Shown: positions 44,949 to 54,452 of the stretch, one piece after another
Position numbering within the stretch: the stretch's first letter is position 1
Layout: each line of letters starts with the position of its first letter
NCBI GenBank assembly: GCA_017535725.1
Contig: JAFXTO010000031.1
Coordinates: 1-58,695 of the forward strand
Direction of reading: 5' to 3'
Origin: Bacteroidaceae bacterium
GTDB lineage: Bacteria; Bacteroidota; Bacteroidia; Bacteroidales; Bacteroidaceae
DNA length: 58,695 nucleotides
Program-made: the position numbers and the translations under genes
Notes under the pieces: model-generated
Told to the model about the DNA's origin: nothing
Databases searched by the model: none
The model's input: only the letters and a program-made list of their open reading frames with translations

Positions 44949-46943
44949 CTACTCTCCCTCTTCAGGGGAAGCGGGGAGCGGGTCTTCTTCCATCAGCAAC
45001 TCTTCTGTACGGCTGGCCCACGGGCGTTTGCCGAAGATTTTCTCGACATCCTCCGCATAGATAACTTCGCGTTCTACCAGAAGGGTAGCCAAGGCATTGT
45101 GACCTTCCTTCTTTTCGAGGAGCAATTGTTTGGCGCGTTCGTACTGTTCGGCAATCATCTTCTTTACTTCCTGGTCGATTAGCTCCGCAGTTGCTTCGCT
45201 GTAGGGACGTTGCCAGGAATATTCCTCGTTGCTGTAGTAGCAGAGGTTGGGCAGTGCTTCGCTCATACCCATATAAGCAATCATGCCGTAGGCCTGCTTC
45301 GTCACACGCTCCAGATCGTTCATAGCACCGCTGCTGATATGTCCCGTGAAAAGTTCCTCAGCAGCGCGTCCTCCAAGGGTGGCACACATCTCGTCGAGCA
45401 TCTGCTCACGGGTGGTAATCTGTCGTTCCTCGGGCAGATACCATGCAGCTCCCAAAGCACGGCCACGCGGCACGATGGTCACCTTGATGAGCGGGTTGGC
45501 ATACTGCAGATTCCACGAAATCGTGGCGTGTCCAGCTTCGTGAAGTGCGATGGTTCGCTTCTCCTCCTCGGTCATCACCTTGGTTTTCTTCTCCAATCCG
45601 CCCACGATGCGGTCCACGGCAGCCAGGAAGTCTTCTTTCGTCACAGCCTGCTTACCGTGGCGGGCAGCGATGAGGGCTGCCTCGTTACAGACATTGGCGA
45701 TATCGGCGCCACTAAAGCCCGGCGTCTGACGAGCAAGCAGATCAACGTCCAAGGATTCGTCAACCTTGATGGGACGAAGATGTACCTTGAATACGGCCTT
45801 ACGCTCGTTCAAGTCGGGCAAATCCACGTGAATCTGACGGTCGAAACGTCCCGCACGGAGCAAGGCCTTGTCGAGAATATCAGCACGGTTGGTTGCTGCC
45901 ATGATAATGACACCCGAGTTCGTACCAAAACCGTCCATCTCCGTCAACAGCTGATTCAGGGTGGATTCGCGTTCGTCATTGCCACCCATCATGGCATTGC
46001 GCGAACGGGCACGACCTACGGCGTCAATCTCATCGATGAAAATAATGCAGTGAGCTTTCTCCTTCGCCTGACGGAAAAGGTCACGCACACGGCTGGCACC
46101 GACACCCACAAACATTTCTACAAAATCTGAGCCGCTCATGGAGAAGAACGGGACATCAGCCTCACCAGCCACAGCTTTGGCCAACAGCGTCTTACCCGTT
46201 CCCGGAGGGCCTACAAGCAGGGCACCTTTGGGAATCTTACCACCCAGGTCTGTGAACTTGCTGGGGTTCTTCAGGAACTCCACGATTTCCTGCACTTCTT
46301 GCTTGGCGGAAGCCTGTCCAGCCACGTCCTTGAACGTCACCTTAGACTCGTTATCTCCACCTTTTTCTACTAATTGTGCGCGCGAACGTCCCACATTGAA
46401 GATGCTACTCATGCCGCCTAAGCCACCACCAGACCCCATACGCCGCATAATCAGGATCCACACAAAGATAATGAACAACAGCGGGAAGATATTCCAGAAT
46501 ATCTGCATCAGCGTGTCGTCCGAACGTTTGTAGCTCAACTCGCCTTTGAAATTGCCAAGCTCCTGCTGAGTGGAAATAAACTCGTCCAATTTCTCGGCCG
46601 AGCCGTATTCAGCTTGCACGAAAGGTTGTTTGCCCGTCTGCTCCAGGCCCTGCTGGAAGACATCGCGTATGTGCTCTGGCTTCACGTAGAGGCGCACAGT
46701 CCCCTCGTCCTTGTTCGCCACAATCCGAGTGGCATAACCTTGTTCCACATACTGCTTAAAAACAGTGTAGGTAACACTCTTGGATGAACCAGACTTGCTC
46801 GAATCGCCGCCGGCAAAGAAGAGGTAGCCGAGCGCTACTGCGATAGCGATGTACAGCCACGTGAGATTGAAACGCGGCATCTTGTTCTGGCGGTTGTCGC
46901 GATTAGAACTACCACCCTGGGAAGTATTGTTTTGCTCGTTCAT
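44949..46943 (-). CDS. ftsH: ATP-dependent zinc metalloprotease FtsH
   Basis: FtsH degrades membrane and short-lived cytosolic proteins. The start at 46943 ([11 protein letters not shown]) is chosen because upstream residues do not fit the family; this gives 664 residues. There are two membrane spans (about 28-45 and one near 145-165, [18 protein letters not shown]), Walker A GPPGTGKT, Walker B IIFIDEID, the second region of homology [19 protein letters not shown], and the zinc motif HEAGH. Its place between rsfS and cdsA is common in Bacteroidales. Confidence 0.96.
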   Translation of the reverse strand: MNEQNNTSQGGSSNRDNRQNKMPRFNLTWLYIAIAVALGYLFFAGGDSSKSGSSKSVTYTVFKQYVEQGYATRIVANKDEGTVRLYVKPEHIRDVFQQGLEQTGKQPFVQAEYGSAEKLDEFISTQQELGNFKGELSYKRSDDTLMQIFWNIFPLLFIIFVWILIMRRMGSGGGLGGMSSIFNVGRSRAQLVEKGGDNESKVTFKDVAGQASAKQEVQEIVEFLKNPSKFTDLGGKIPKGALLVGPPGTGKTLLAKAVAGEADVPFFSMSGSDFVEMFVGVGASRVRDLFRQAKEKAHCIIFIDEIDAVGRARSRNAMMGGNDERESTLNQLLTEMDGFGTNSGVIIMAATNRADILDKALLRAGRFDRQIHVDLPDLNERKAVFKVHLRPIKVDESLDVDLLARQTPGFSGADIANVCNEAALIAARHGKQAVTKEDFLAAVDRIVGGLEKKTKVMTEEEKRTIALHEAGHATISWNLQYANPLIKVTIVPRGRALGAAWYLPEERQITTREQMLDEMCATLGGRAAEELFTGHISSGAMNDLERVTKQAYGMIAYMGMSEALPNLCYYSNEEYSWQRPYSEATAELIDQEVKKMIAEQYERAKQLLLEKKEGHNALATLLVEREVIYAEDVEKIFGKRPWASRTEELLMEEDPLPASPEEGE

Positions 46944-46981
46944 GATCTTTATTCTTATTTGAGGTAAGGCACGAATGATAA

Positions 46982-47344
46982 TTAAAATACATTGGGAATT
47001 TCTGTGATTTCCGCATCTGCCCAAAGATGTTCTAAATCGTAGAACTCACGTGCCTCCTGTAAAAAAAGGTGCACGATGATTGTTCCATAGTCCATCGCCA
47101 CCCACTGTGCATTACGCAGTCCTGCGATGGCTGTGGCATGAGCTGCAGCTCCCTTACGGGCAAATTCCTCCACGCTGTCCGTCAGCGCCTGCAGATGAGT
47201 GGGTGAGTTGCCCGTGCAGATGACGAAGGCCTGGCAGATTGCTTCTGGAATATTCGAGAAATCAGCCACGACGATGTCGCGCCCCTTCTTTTCTTCGATG
47301 CCAGCCTGAATGTGGCCGATAAGCTGTTCTGTCTGTTGATTCAT
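46982..47344 (-). CDS. rsfS: Ribosomal silencing factor RsfS
   Basis: RsfS (Iojap) binds uL14 on the large subunit and blocks subunit joining in starvation. The start at 47344 (MNQQTEQLIG) gives 120 residues. Family motifs are KGRDIVVADFS, ICTGNSPTHLQALTDSVEE and WVAMDYGTIIVHLF followed by REFYDLEHLWADAE. It is 38 bp upstream of ftsH on the same strand. Confidence 0.93.
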   Translation of the reverse strand: MNQQTEQLIGHIQAGIEEKKGRDIVVADFSNIPEAICQAFVICTGNSPTHLQALTDSVEEFARKGAAAHATAIAGLRNAQWVAMDYGTIIVHLFLQEAREFYDLEHLWADAEITEIPNVF

Positions 47345-47368
47345 TGATAAAGCATACGTTTTGGAGTG

Positions 47369-47376
47369 CAAAGATA
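47369..47376 (-). promoter_or_regulatory. -7 element of rsfS-ftsH-cdsA
   Basis: The minus strand reads TATCTTTG followed by CACTCC, about 25 bp before the rsfS ATG. Confidence 0.55.
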
Positions 47377-47436
47377 CGACCTTTTCCGCAAACGCGAGGA
47401 AAAATCAAGCGTTTTTTCATTTTTTTTAGGGAAAAG

Positions 47437-47468
47437 TTTGTCTGTTTCATAAAAAGTACCTACTTTTG
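47437..47468 (+). promoter_or_regulatory. Promoter of the tRNA-Gln pair
   Basis: TTTG at 47437-47440 and TACTTTTG at 47461-47468 are separated by 20 bp, a full match to the Bacteroidales two-part promoter. CACCC follows the -7 element. The first tRNA begins about 40 nt downstream. Confidence 0.75.
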
Positions 47469-47507
47469 CACCCGCAAAACGGCATAAAACCGCAATGCAA
47501 TGTCGAT

Positions 47508-47578
47508 TGGGCTATGGTGTAATGGTAACACTGCAGATTCTGGTCCTGCCTTTCCTGGTTCGAGTCCGGGTAGCCCAA
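47508..47578 (+). tRNA. tRNA-Gln(CTG), copy 1
   Basis: A 71-nt cloverleaf. The acceptor TGGGCTA pairs with TAGCCCA, the discriminator is A, and CCA is not encoded. The anticodon loop TTCTGGT gives anticodon CTG, which reads CAG (Gln). The T arm GGTTCGAGTCC is canonical. The last pair of the anticodon stem is A-C rather than Watson-Crick. Confidence 0.93.
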
Positions 47579-47627
47579 CGACCTTCCACGGAGGCAGGCT
47601 TGTGGAATAGCGGCCTCGCAAAAAGAT

Positions 47628-47698
47628 TGGGCTATGGTGTAATGGTAACACTGCAGATTCTGGTCCTGCCTTTCCTGGTTCGAGTCCGGGTAGCCCAA
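47628..47698 (+). tRNA. tRNA-Gln(CTG), copy 2
   Basis: An exact duplicate of copy 1, 120 bp downstream with a 49-nt spacer, and therefore likely on the same transcript. The spacer is not duplicated. Confidence 0.93.
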
Positions 47699-47715
47699 CC
47701 AACTTCGGAATCACT

Positions 47716-47795
47716 CATTAACAGATTAACGAATTAACAGGTTGCACAATGCTCCGTTGATTGTTAATCTGTTATTCTTTTAATCCGTTAAATTC
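47716..47795. repeat. Inverted GATTAAC repeats before birA
   Basis: AACAGATTAAC at 47720-47730 pairs exactly with GTTAATCTGTT at 47763-47773. Further degenerate TTAAC units lie on both sides. The structure could end the tRNA transcript. It resembles the other paired arrays in gaps of this window. Confidence 0.7.
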
Positions 47796-47808
47796 GTTCA
47801 TCCTAAAC

Positions 47809-48651
47809 ATGCTCGATTCCTCTCCTCACTTCCAGTTAATAGAACTCGATGCCGTAACGTCCACCAATACGTTCCTCGCAGCATACCAGCCACAACAGGG
47901 CACCGACCTCACCCTCGTCACCGCAGAATACCAGACAGCAGGACGCGGACAAACGGGCAACACCTGGGAATCGGAACGAGGGAAAAACCTTCTTTTCAGC
48001 CTCCTGCTCCACCCCACCTTCCTTCCACCCTCACATCTCTTCCTGCTTAGCGAGGCCATCGCACTCGCCATCCGCAACGCCGTTGACTCCTTCCTTGGCA
48101 ATCCCCAGTTTCCCTTAGAGACCAACGCCTCAGCAACCCCTTGTCACCCTGCCGTTTCCGTCAAATGGCCAAACGACATTTATGTAGGTGACCGTAAGAT
48201 TGGCGGAATCCTCATGGAGAACGAGCTCAGCGGCAGATATGTCGAGCGCTGCATCATCGGTTGCGGAGTCAACATCAACCAAGCAGACTTCCACAGCGAT
48301 GCCCCCAACCCCGTTTCGCTCCGTCAGCTCCTTGGGCACGACACGACACGGATGCTGGTTCTCGATACAATCATCACTCACTTCCGCCACTACTACGCTG
48401 ACCTCCAGACTTCTTTCGCGGCCTCTACTTCCGCCCAAGATCAAACGGCCAGCCTGACCTCTTCCCTACACACGGCCTACCGCTCCTTCCTATACCGCCG
48501 CGAAGGACTGCATCCTTACCTCGATGCCTCCTCCCCCACCCCGTTTCTCGCCGAGATAGCCGACGTAGAACCCTCCGGCCACCTGCTCCTTCGCGACACT
48601 TCCGGCCATATTCACCGCTATGCTTTCAAGGAAGTCTCTTTCGTTGTATAA
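47809..48651 (+). CDS. birA: Biotin-[acetyl-CoA carboxylase] ligase
   Basis: BirA attaches biotin to carrier proteins through biotinyl-AMP. The start at 47809 (MLDSSPHFQLIELD) gives 280 residues without an N-terminal helix-turn-helix, so it is the monofunctional type with no repressor role. Motifs are STNTFL, AGRGQTGNTWES (the adenylate-binding loop) and VKWPNDIYV with KIGGILMEN. A C-terminal SH3-like domain is present. It is transcribed away from the tRNA-Gln genes. Confidence 0.92.
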   Translation: MLDSSPHFQLIELDAVTSTNTFLAAYQPQQGTDLTLVTAEYQTAGRGQTGNTWESERGKNLLFSLLLHPTFLPPSHLFLLSEAIALAIRNAVDSFLGNPQFPLETNASATPCHPAVSVKWPNDIYVGDRKIGGILMENELSGRYVERCIIGCGVNINQADFHSDAPNPVSLRQLLGHDTTRMLVLDTIITHFRHYYADLQTSFAASTSAQDQTASLTSSLHTAYRSFLYRREGLHPYLDASSPTPFLAEIADVEPSGHLLLRDTSGHIHRYAFKEVSFVV

Positions 48652-48690
48652 TTTAGTTCCATCTATATCCAGAATTCCCATTAATGACGA

Positions 48691-50535
48691 ATGAAACGGT
48701 CATTCCTCTTACTCTTGCTCGTTCAAGCGACAATGATCTTGCAGGCCAACACTTGGAACAACCCCTCGGCCTACAGGCTGCAACTGAATACGCAGCCCAC
48801 ATTGTCCTTGTCCTTGGTTAGCGAACAACAGCAAGCCCGCCAGATGATCATAGAAGCCCACCGCCAGATGAAACAACAGCTGACGGAACCGCTCTCGCTG
48901 GGCACCACACCTGCAGAGAAGAAAAAGTGGCATCCAGACGTCAGCCTGTTCCGCCTGCGCACGAACCCAGGAGTGACACCCTATAAGTTCATGGATGACA
49001 TGACGTTTGTAGGTGTGCCCGTCTTCATAGCGGGAATCCTCATCAAGGGCGACAAAGCTTCGTTCCGCCAAAATTACAATGACGAACTTCATCCCAACAC
49101 ACGCCTCATCACCTCCTTCAAGACCTCCATCGATGACTATACACAATACTTCGGCCCGGTAATGACAGTGGGCTTGAAGCTGGGTGGCTACGAGGGACGC
49201 AGCGACTGGCCTCGACTGCTGGCCAGTGCCGCCATGGCCTATGGCTCAATGGCCATCCTTGTCAACGGCATTAAATACACGGCCAGAGAGAGGCGTCCCG
49301 ACAGCTCTGCAACGAACTCCTGGCCCTCGGGACACACAGCGACATCGTTCGTGGGTGCCACCCTCCTGCACAAGGAATATGGTCTGACACGCTCGCCCTG
49401 GTTCTCTATCGCAGGTTACGGAGTGGCCACTGCCACAGGTATCATGCGCGTGCTGAACAACCGGCACTGGGTCAGTGATGTGTTTTCAGGCGCCGGTATC
49501 GGCATCTTCTCCGCAGAGCTGGGCTATGCCCTGAGCGATGTCATCTTCAAAGGGAAAGGTCTGTTGCGAAACGATCTCCCAGAGACCTGCTACAGTCCCA
49601 CTTTCTTCGGTATCAATATGGGCTTCGGACTGGGTACCCACAATCTTTCCTTTGGAGTCGAAGACCTGCTTAACGAGGCATACAAGGAGGACTTTCAGGA
49701 TTTGGATCTGAACGTCTCGTTCCGCCCTGCCACGACCGTGGACGTGGAAGGTGCTTACTTCCTTAATAAATATATAGGTTTGGGCGGGCGCCTCCGCGTG
49801 CGGGCCATGACAGCCAAACGATGGGGCGACTTTGCGGAGAACATCCGTAAACACAACATCAGCCCGAGCCAACACCTGCTCCATTATTATCAGATGAGCA
49901 ATCCCTCACTCACTCCTGCAGAAATGTCCTCAAAGACTCAGATTGTGCAAAACCAGCTAACAGGATCTAATCCCTTGGTGGCAAGCGAAGAAATCACAAT
50001 CGAGAGTGACTACCTCACCGAATTCACAGCCAGCGCCGGACTGTATTTCAACATTCCTCTCAGCAAACGATTCGCACTGGGCACCAAGGTTCTCATCGGC
50101 CCAAGCCGAACACAGGAATTGGACGTGGACGCACACATTACCGGCGACCAAAAGAATCTGGAGTACACGGCAACCATTACACAAGACGGAGTACAACAGC
50201 TGAACATCAACAAGCTGGAGTCCACCGGACAAACCTACGACACACAATGGAGCTGCATCACCCTCGGCACCCGAGGTTCCACCAGCTACAGCACGGGACT
50301 GAGCCTGACGTACCGTTACAAGGCCCACTTCTCCTGGCGCATCTTCGCCGACTACGACTACACGAAGAAGGACTTCCAGCTCAAATATGACCCCTATCAT
50401 TACATGAAGGAAGGCGTTCCATCCCTGGAAACACTTTTTGCCGGGACTGGGACAGGCCTTATGCCATACGAGTTCGAGAAGAGGAAACACATGCACCATT
50501 TTACCCTCGGAGGGTCGCTGGTCGTCAATCTCTGA
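48691..50535 (+). CDS. PAP2-family phosphatase fused to outer-membrane-like barrel
   Basis: This 614-residue protein has a signal peptide (ending ILQA) and a PAP2 acid phosphatase domain with all three motifs: K195-x6-R202-P203, PSGHT (212-216) and R253-x5-H259-x3-D263. These predict a working lipid or pyrophosphate phosphatase, active on the periplasmic side. From about 305 the chain changes to Gly/Tyr/aromatic alternating strands (FGINMGFGLGTHNLSFGVED, then SASAGLYFNIPLSKRFALGT) that look like an outer-membrane barrel of about 300 residues. Similar fusions exist in Bacteroidota to my knowledge. The substrate may be a lipid A or undecaprenyl phosphate; I cannot tell which. Confidence 0.85.
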   Translation: MKRSFLLLLLVQATMILQANTWNNPSAYRLQLNTQPTLSLSLVSEQQQARQMIIEAHRQMKQQLTEPLSLGTTPAEKKKWHPDVSLFRLRTNPGVTPYKFMDDMTFVGVPVFIAGILIKGDKASFRQNYNDELHPNTRLITSFKTSIDDYTQYFGPVMTVGLKLGGYEGRSDWPRLLASAAMAYGSMAILVNGIKYTARERRPDSSATNSWPSGHTATSFVGATLLHKEYGLTRSPWFSIAGYGVATATGIMRVLNNRHWVSDVFSGAGIGIFSAELGYALSDVIFKGKGLLRNDLPETCYSPTFFGINMGFGLGTHNLSFGVEDLLNEAYKEDFQDLDLNVSFRPATTVDVEGAYFLNKYIGLGGRLRVRAMTAKRWGDFAENIRKHNISPSQHLLHYYQMSNPSLTPAEMSSKTQIVQNQLTGSNPLVASEEITIESDYLTEFTASAGLYFNIPLSKRFALGTKVLIGPSRTQELDVDAHITGDQKNLEYTATITQDGVQQLNINKLESTGQTYDTQWSCITLGTRGSTSYSTGLSLTYRYKAHFSWRIFADYDYTKKDFQLKYDPYHYMKEGVPSLETLFAGTGTGLMPYEFEKRKHMHHFTLGGSLVVNL

Positions 50536-50594
50536 CACCCAGTCCACCGTCCATGCCACTCATGGACATATCCACACAACACATAACAAGAACG

Positions 50595-53132
50595 ATGAAA
50601 AAAAGCCACCTCCTATTATTCAGTTTGCTAATTACGGCCACCAACTCCGGAGCCACCGACTTCAATCGAAAGGGCGCCGAGGAGTTTCAGGACACACTAC
50701 GGACGACGGATATCGAGGAAATCGTTGTAGCTGCCACCCCCAAAGAGAACACACGACTGCGGCAACAGCCTCTGTCTGCGACGTCACTGGCACACAACGA
50801 AATGCTTACACAAGGAGTAAAAGGCATAACAGACCTCTCAGCGCAGGCCCCCAACCTATTCATCCCTAATTATGGTTCACACCTGACCACCAGCGTTTAC
50901 ATTCGCGGCGTAGGCTCACGAACGGGCACGCCAGCTGTGGCTCTATATGTCGATGGGGTACCTCAGGTATCGCCTGCAGGCTACGACTTCAACCTGGCAG
51001 GAGTAGATCGCATCGATGTACTCAGTGGTCCTCAAGGGACGCTGTATGGACGAGGCAGCATGGGTGGAGTCATCCGCGTGTTCACCAAGAACCCATTCCA
51101 CTACCAGGGTACAGAAATTGACTTCGATGCCAGCCACGCCGCCTCCAGCTTTTCGGCCGACGGAGGACGAGGACGCGGCCGGTTATCGCTGACACATTAC
51201 CACCGCATCTCGGAACACTTCGCCTTCAGCGGACACCTGTTCGGGACATTGGACGGAGGCTATTTCCGCAATGCCGGACGCGATAACGAACTCATAGACG
51301 ACGAAAAAGATGCAGGAGCGCGCGTCAGACTCGTTATCAAGCCCAATAACACCCTAAATATAGATATCACGGCCACACACGAATGGCTGAACCAAGGTGG
51401 ATACCCTTACGAATATGTGGGGACTGTAGGAACGCCCTCTACACCTGAGCCTCTGACACAACGCGGTCAGATAGCCTACAACAACCACAGCGGATACCGA
51501 CGTAACCTCACCAACCTGGGAGCCACGCTCAACAAACAATGGAAACACGTGGAACTCAACAGCATCACAGGTTACCAGCACCTGCACGACCGCATGGACC
51601 TCGACCAAGACTTTACCACCACGAACCTCTACACCCTCATGCAGCGACAGAACTCGAACTTGCTGACAGAGGAGCTCATCGTCCACAACCGAAGGGAGGA
51701 CGGAAGGAAGGGCGGAAACGTTTACGACTGGCTACTGGGAGCCAGCTTCCTGCAAGGCTGGAACACCACGGAAGGCCCAGTGACTTTCCACGCAGACGGC
51801 ATGGATTGGCTCAATGGACTTATCAACCGACAGGCAAATACTCACCTGCCCACCATCAACAGCCGCAACGAGGCCGGCGAGGTGCAATACACCATGAACT
51901 TCGTCTTCAATAACCTTATCGCCGGCCAAGAACTGGGCTTCCCCGGAACATACAAGACGCCAACCTCCAACGCAGCCCTCTTCCACGAGAGCACAATCAC
52001 CAATCTTTTTGCCATCCAGAGACTAACACTTACCGCCGGACTGCGCGCCGAATTGGAACACTTTTCAATGGACTATGACACACGCTACACGTTCATCCAA
52101 CGCTATGGTCTGGACGGACGCCTCACCTATCCCGATGGACACGTCCGTGAAGGAATGACGCTGGTGCCTGCATCCGACTACGAAGTCACAGACGGCCTGA
52201 AGGGGACGACCTCAAAGACCACTCTACAACTGTTGCCCAAGGCCACTCTGACCTACTCTTTCCGCACGAAGCGCCTTTCAAATATCTATGCTGCCGTCTC
52301 ACGCGGACACCGCTCTGGCGGATATAACTTCCAGATGTTCAGCGACCTGCTGCAGGCACGCATGCAAGCGGCCATCATGAAGAATGTGGCCGATGCCACC
52401 GTACCTGTCGTGGATGGGGTAACCATGATTCCAGCAGATGTCAAGACGACCGTGCGCGACATGCTCATCTCCATGGGCACCCAGCAACCCACGGACATCC
52501 AGCAGTACACCTGGTACGAACCAGAAACAGCCTGGAATTATGAGCTGGGGACCCACCAGACGCTGTGGGACGGACGCCTTCAAGCTGACGCCGCCCTCTT
52601 CTGGATGGAGACGAGTAACCAACAGGTATCTAAATTCTCGGAAGGAGGTCTCGGCCGCGTAACGGTCAACTCCGGTCGTAGTCGAAGCATCGGAGGGGAA
52701 ATACGCTTGCGAGCACAGTTCACAGACCAGCTCACAGCCTACACCTCTTATGGATACACGCGCGCGAAGTTCCGAAATGACGGTGAAGAAGGCAACAACT
52801 ACGTGCCCTTCACCCCTCAACACACCCTGGCAGTCGGTATCAACCAGCGATGGGCACTGCGCCAAAGCTGGCTGGAAGCCATCAGCCTGCATGCGGACTA
52901 CCACGCTGCAGGACGTATCTATTGGACAGAAAGCAACACCGCTTACCAAAACTTCGCCGGACAAATGGCCATAGCACTGGGCCTCCACAAGAAGGCCACG
53001 GAACTATCATTCTACGTCCGCAACATCCACCTCCACCGCCAACAGGTCTTCTACTTCGAGACCATGCAACGCGCCTTTGCCCAGTACAACCGACCTGCAG
53101 AAATAGGTCTACGATTACACTGCGCCTTCTGA
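50595..53132 (+). CDS. TonB-dependent receptor
   Basis: This 845-residue outer-membrane transporter starts at 50595 (MKKSHLLLFSLL), 59 bp after the PAP2 gene. It has a TonB-box-like EEIVVAATP after the signal peptide and a plug domain (about 50-170) with SVYIRGVGSRTGTPAVALYV and LSGPQGTLYGRGSMGGVIRV. A 22-strand-type barrel runs to the C-terminal aromatic FGLRL-like end (EIGLRLHCAF). There is no N-terminal carboxypeptidase-like domain and no SusD partner, so a siderophore or cofactor is more likely than a glycan, but the ligand is unknown. I see no riboswitch in the short upstream gap. Confidence 0.92.
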   Translation: MKKSHLLLFSLLITATNSGATDFNRKGAEEFQDTLRTTDIEEIVVAATPKENTRLRQQPLSATSLAHNEMLTQGVKGITDLSAQAPNLFIPNYGSHLTTSVYIRGVGSRTGTPAVALYVDGVPQVSPAGYDFNLAGVDRIDVLSGPQGTLYGRGSMGGVIRVFTKNPFHYQGTEIDFDASHAASSFSADGGRGRGRLSLTHYHRISEHFAFSGHLFGTLDGGYFRNAGRDNELIDDEKDAGARVRLVIKPNNTLNIDITATHEWLNQGGYPYEYVGTVGTPSTPEPLTQRGQIAYNNHSGYRRNLTNLGATLNKQWKHVELNSITGYQHLHDRMDLDQDFTTTNLYTLMQRQNSNLLTEELIVHNRREDGRKGGNVYDWLLGASFLQGWNTTEGPVTFHADGMDWLNGLINRQANTHLPTINSRNEAGEVQYTMNFVFNNLIAGQELGFPGTYKTPTSNAALFHESTITNLFAIQRLTLTAGLRAELEHFSMDYDTRYTFIQRYGLDGRLTYPDGHVREGMTLVPASDYEVTDGLKGTTSKTTLQLLPKATLTYSFRTKRLSNIYAAVSRGHRSGGYNFQMFSDLLQARMQAAIMKNVADATVPVVDGVTMIPADVKTTVRDMLISMGTQQPTDIQQYTWYEPETAWNYELGTHQTLWDGRLQADAALFWMETSNQQVSKFSEGGLGRVTVNSGRSRSIGGEIRLRAQFTDQLTAYTSYGYTRAKFRNDGEEGNNYVPFTPQHTLAVGINQRWALRQSWLEAISLHADYHAAGRIYWTESNTAYQNFAGQMAIALGLHKKATELSFYVRNIHLHRQQVFYFETMQRAFAQYNRPAEIGLRLHCAF

Positions 53133-53174
53133 CTCGGCGCAGCACATCGTCCACATAACATTTTCAGAAGATTA

Positions 53175-54452
53175 TTAATCAACTTCCACCTCAGGAGTTT
53201 CCCCTTCCTCGTAGTGCTGATAGAGGAAGTCATTATAGGGGTATTTCTGTACGTGGAGTTCCCGTACACGAGCGTAGAGAACCCGACGAAGTTCATCGAT
53301 ATTCGTACGTTGCGCAGCGCTGATAAACAAACAGTCACCACCCAGCTTGGCCATCCAAGTCTTCATGAGTTCTGGCAGCGACATATTTGCCCGCGTGACA
53401 GGAGTGAGGTCGTCGGCATCTTTCGGGGTGAAGGTGTAGGCATCGATTTTATTGAAAAGAATCATCGAGGGTTTGTCTGCACAACCGAGATCACCCAGCG
53501 TCTTATCCACGACCTTTATCTGTTCTTCGAAATCAGGATGCGAGATGTCCACGACATGCACAAGCAAATCGGCCTCCCGCACCTCATCAAGAGTGCTCTT
53601 GAAGCTATCGATGAGGTCGGTGGGCAGCTTGCGAATAAAACCAACGGTGTCAGAAAGCAGGAAGGGGAGATTATCTATTATGACTTTTCGGACGGTAGTG
53701 TCGAGTGTAGCAAAGAGTTTGTTTTCTGCGAAGACCTCGCTCTTGGAGAGTAAGTTCATCAGCGTGCTCTTTCCCACATTCGTATAGCCTACAAGTGCGA
53801 CTCGGATCATGCGTCCCCGGTTACTGCGCTGGGTGGACTTCTGGCGGTCTATATCTGCGAGACGCTGTTTGAGAAGACTCATGCGGTTGAGGATGATACG
53901 GCGGTCCATCTCCAACTGTGTCTCACCTGGACCACGAAGGCCCACGCTACCCTTGCCGCCACCGGAGCCGGAACCACCACCCTGACGCTCGAGGTGTGTC
54001 CAGAGGCGCTGCAGGCGAGGAAGCATATAGCGATACTGGGCCAACTCCACCTGGGTCTTGGCGTTAGCCGTCTGAGCACGCATGGCGAAGATATCGAGGA
54101 TGAGCGAAGTACGATCCAAGATCTTCACCTGCAAGACCTGCTCAATGTTACGCAGCTGCTTGGCGCTGAGTTCGTCATCAAAGATGACCATGCCCACTTC
54201 GCGGTCGGCATCTTCCTCCGCCACGATGAAAGCGCGGATTTCTTCCAGCTTGCCCTTGCCGACATAGCTGACCTGACTGGGACCCTGCACACGCTGTGTA
54301 AAGCGTTTGATAGTCACGGCCCCTGCCGTGGTGGCCAGAAACTCCAGCTCGTCCAGATACTCGGTAGTGCGCCGTTCGTCCTGCTGGGGAGTAATCAAGC
54401 CTACAAGTATCGCTGTCTCAGCCTTTGCCTCTGTGATTACAAATTCCTTCAT
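53175..54452 (-). CDS. hflX: Ribosome-associated GTPase HflX
   Basis: HflX splits stalled or heat-damaged 70S ribosomes. The 425-residue protein has the N-terminal HflX domain with a Gly-rich loop (GGGSGSGGGKGSVGLRGPGE), G1 GYTNVGKSTLMN, G3 DTVGFIRKLP and G4 NKID. The C-terminal extension beyond the G domain is about 70 residues and acidic at the end. The start codon overlaps the stop of the upstream lipoprotein gene by 4 bp, so translation is probably coupled. Confidence 0.94.
   Translation of the reverse strand: MKEFVITEAKAETAILVGLITPQQDERRTTEYLDELEFLATTAGAVTIKRFTQRVQGPSQVSYVGKGKLEEIRAFIVAEEDADREVGMVIFDDELSAKQLRNIEQVLQVKILDRTSLILDIFAMRAQTANAKTQVELAQYRYMLPRLQRLWTHLERQGGGSGSGGGKGSVGLRGPGETQLEMDRRIILNRMSLLKQRLADIDRQKSTQRSNRGRMIRVALVGYTNVGKSTLMNLLSKSEVFAENKLFATLDTTVRKVIIDNLPFLLSDTVGFIRKLPTDLIDSFKSTLDEVREADLLVHVVDISHPDFEEQIKVVDKTLGDLGCADKPSMILFNKIDAYTFTPKDADDLTPVTRANMSLPELMKTWMAKLGGDCLFISAAQRTNIDELRRVLYARVRELHVQKYPYNDFLYQHYEEGETPEVEVD

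Noticed and set aside
47447-47714. Overlapping short frames encoding a duplicated peptide
   Set aside because: They run through the two tRNA-Gln genes; the peptide repeat merely reflects the tRNA duplication.
50536-50594. Cobalamin or other riboswitch upstream of the TonB receptor
   Set aside because: The gap is only 59 bp with no conserved box or stem; the gene is probably read from the upstream PAP2 promoter.
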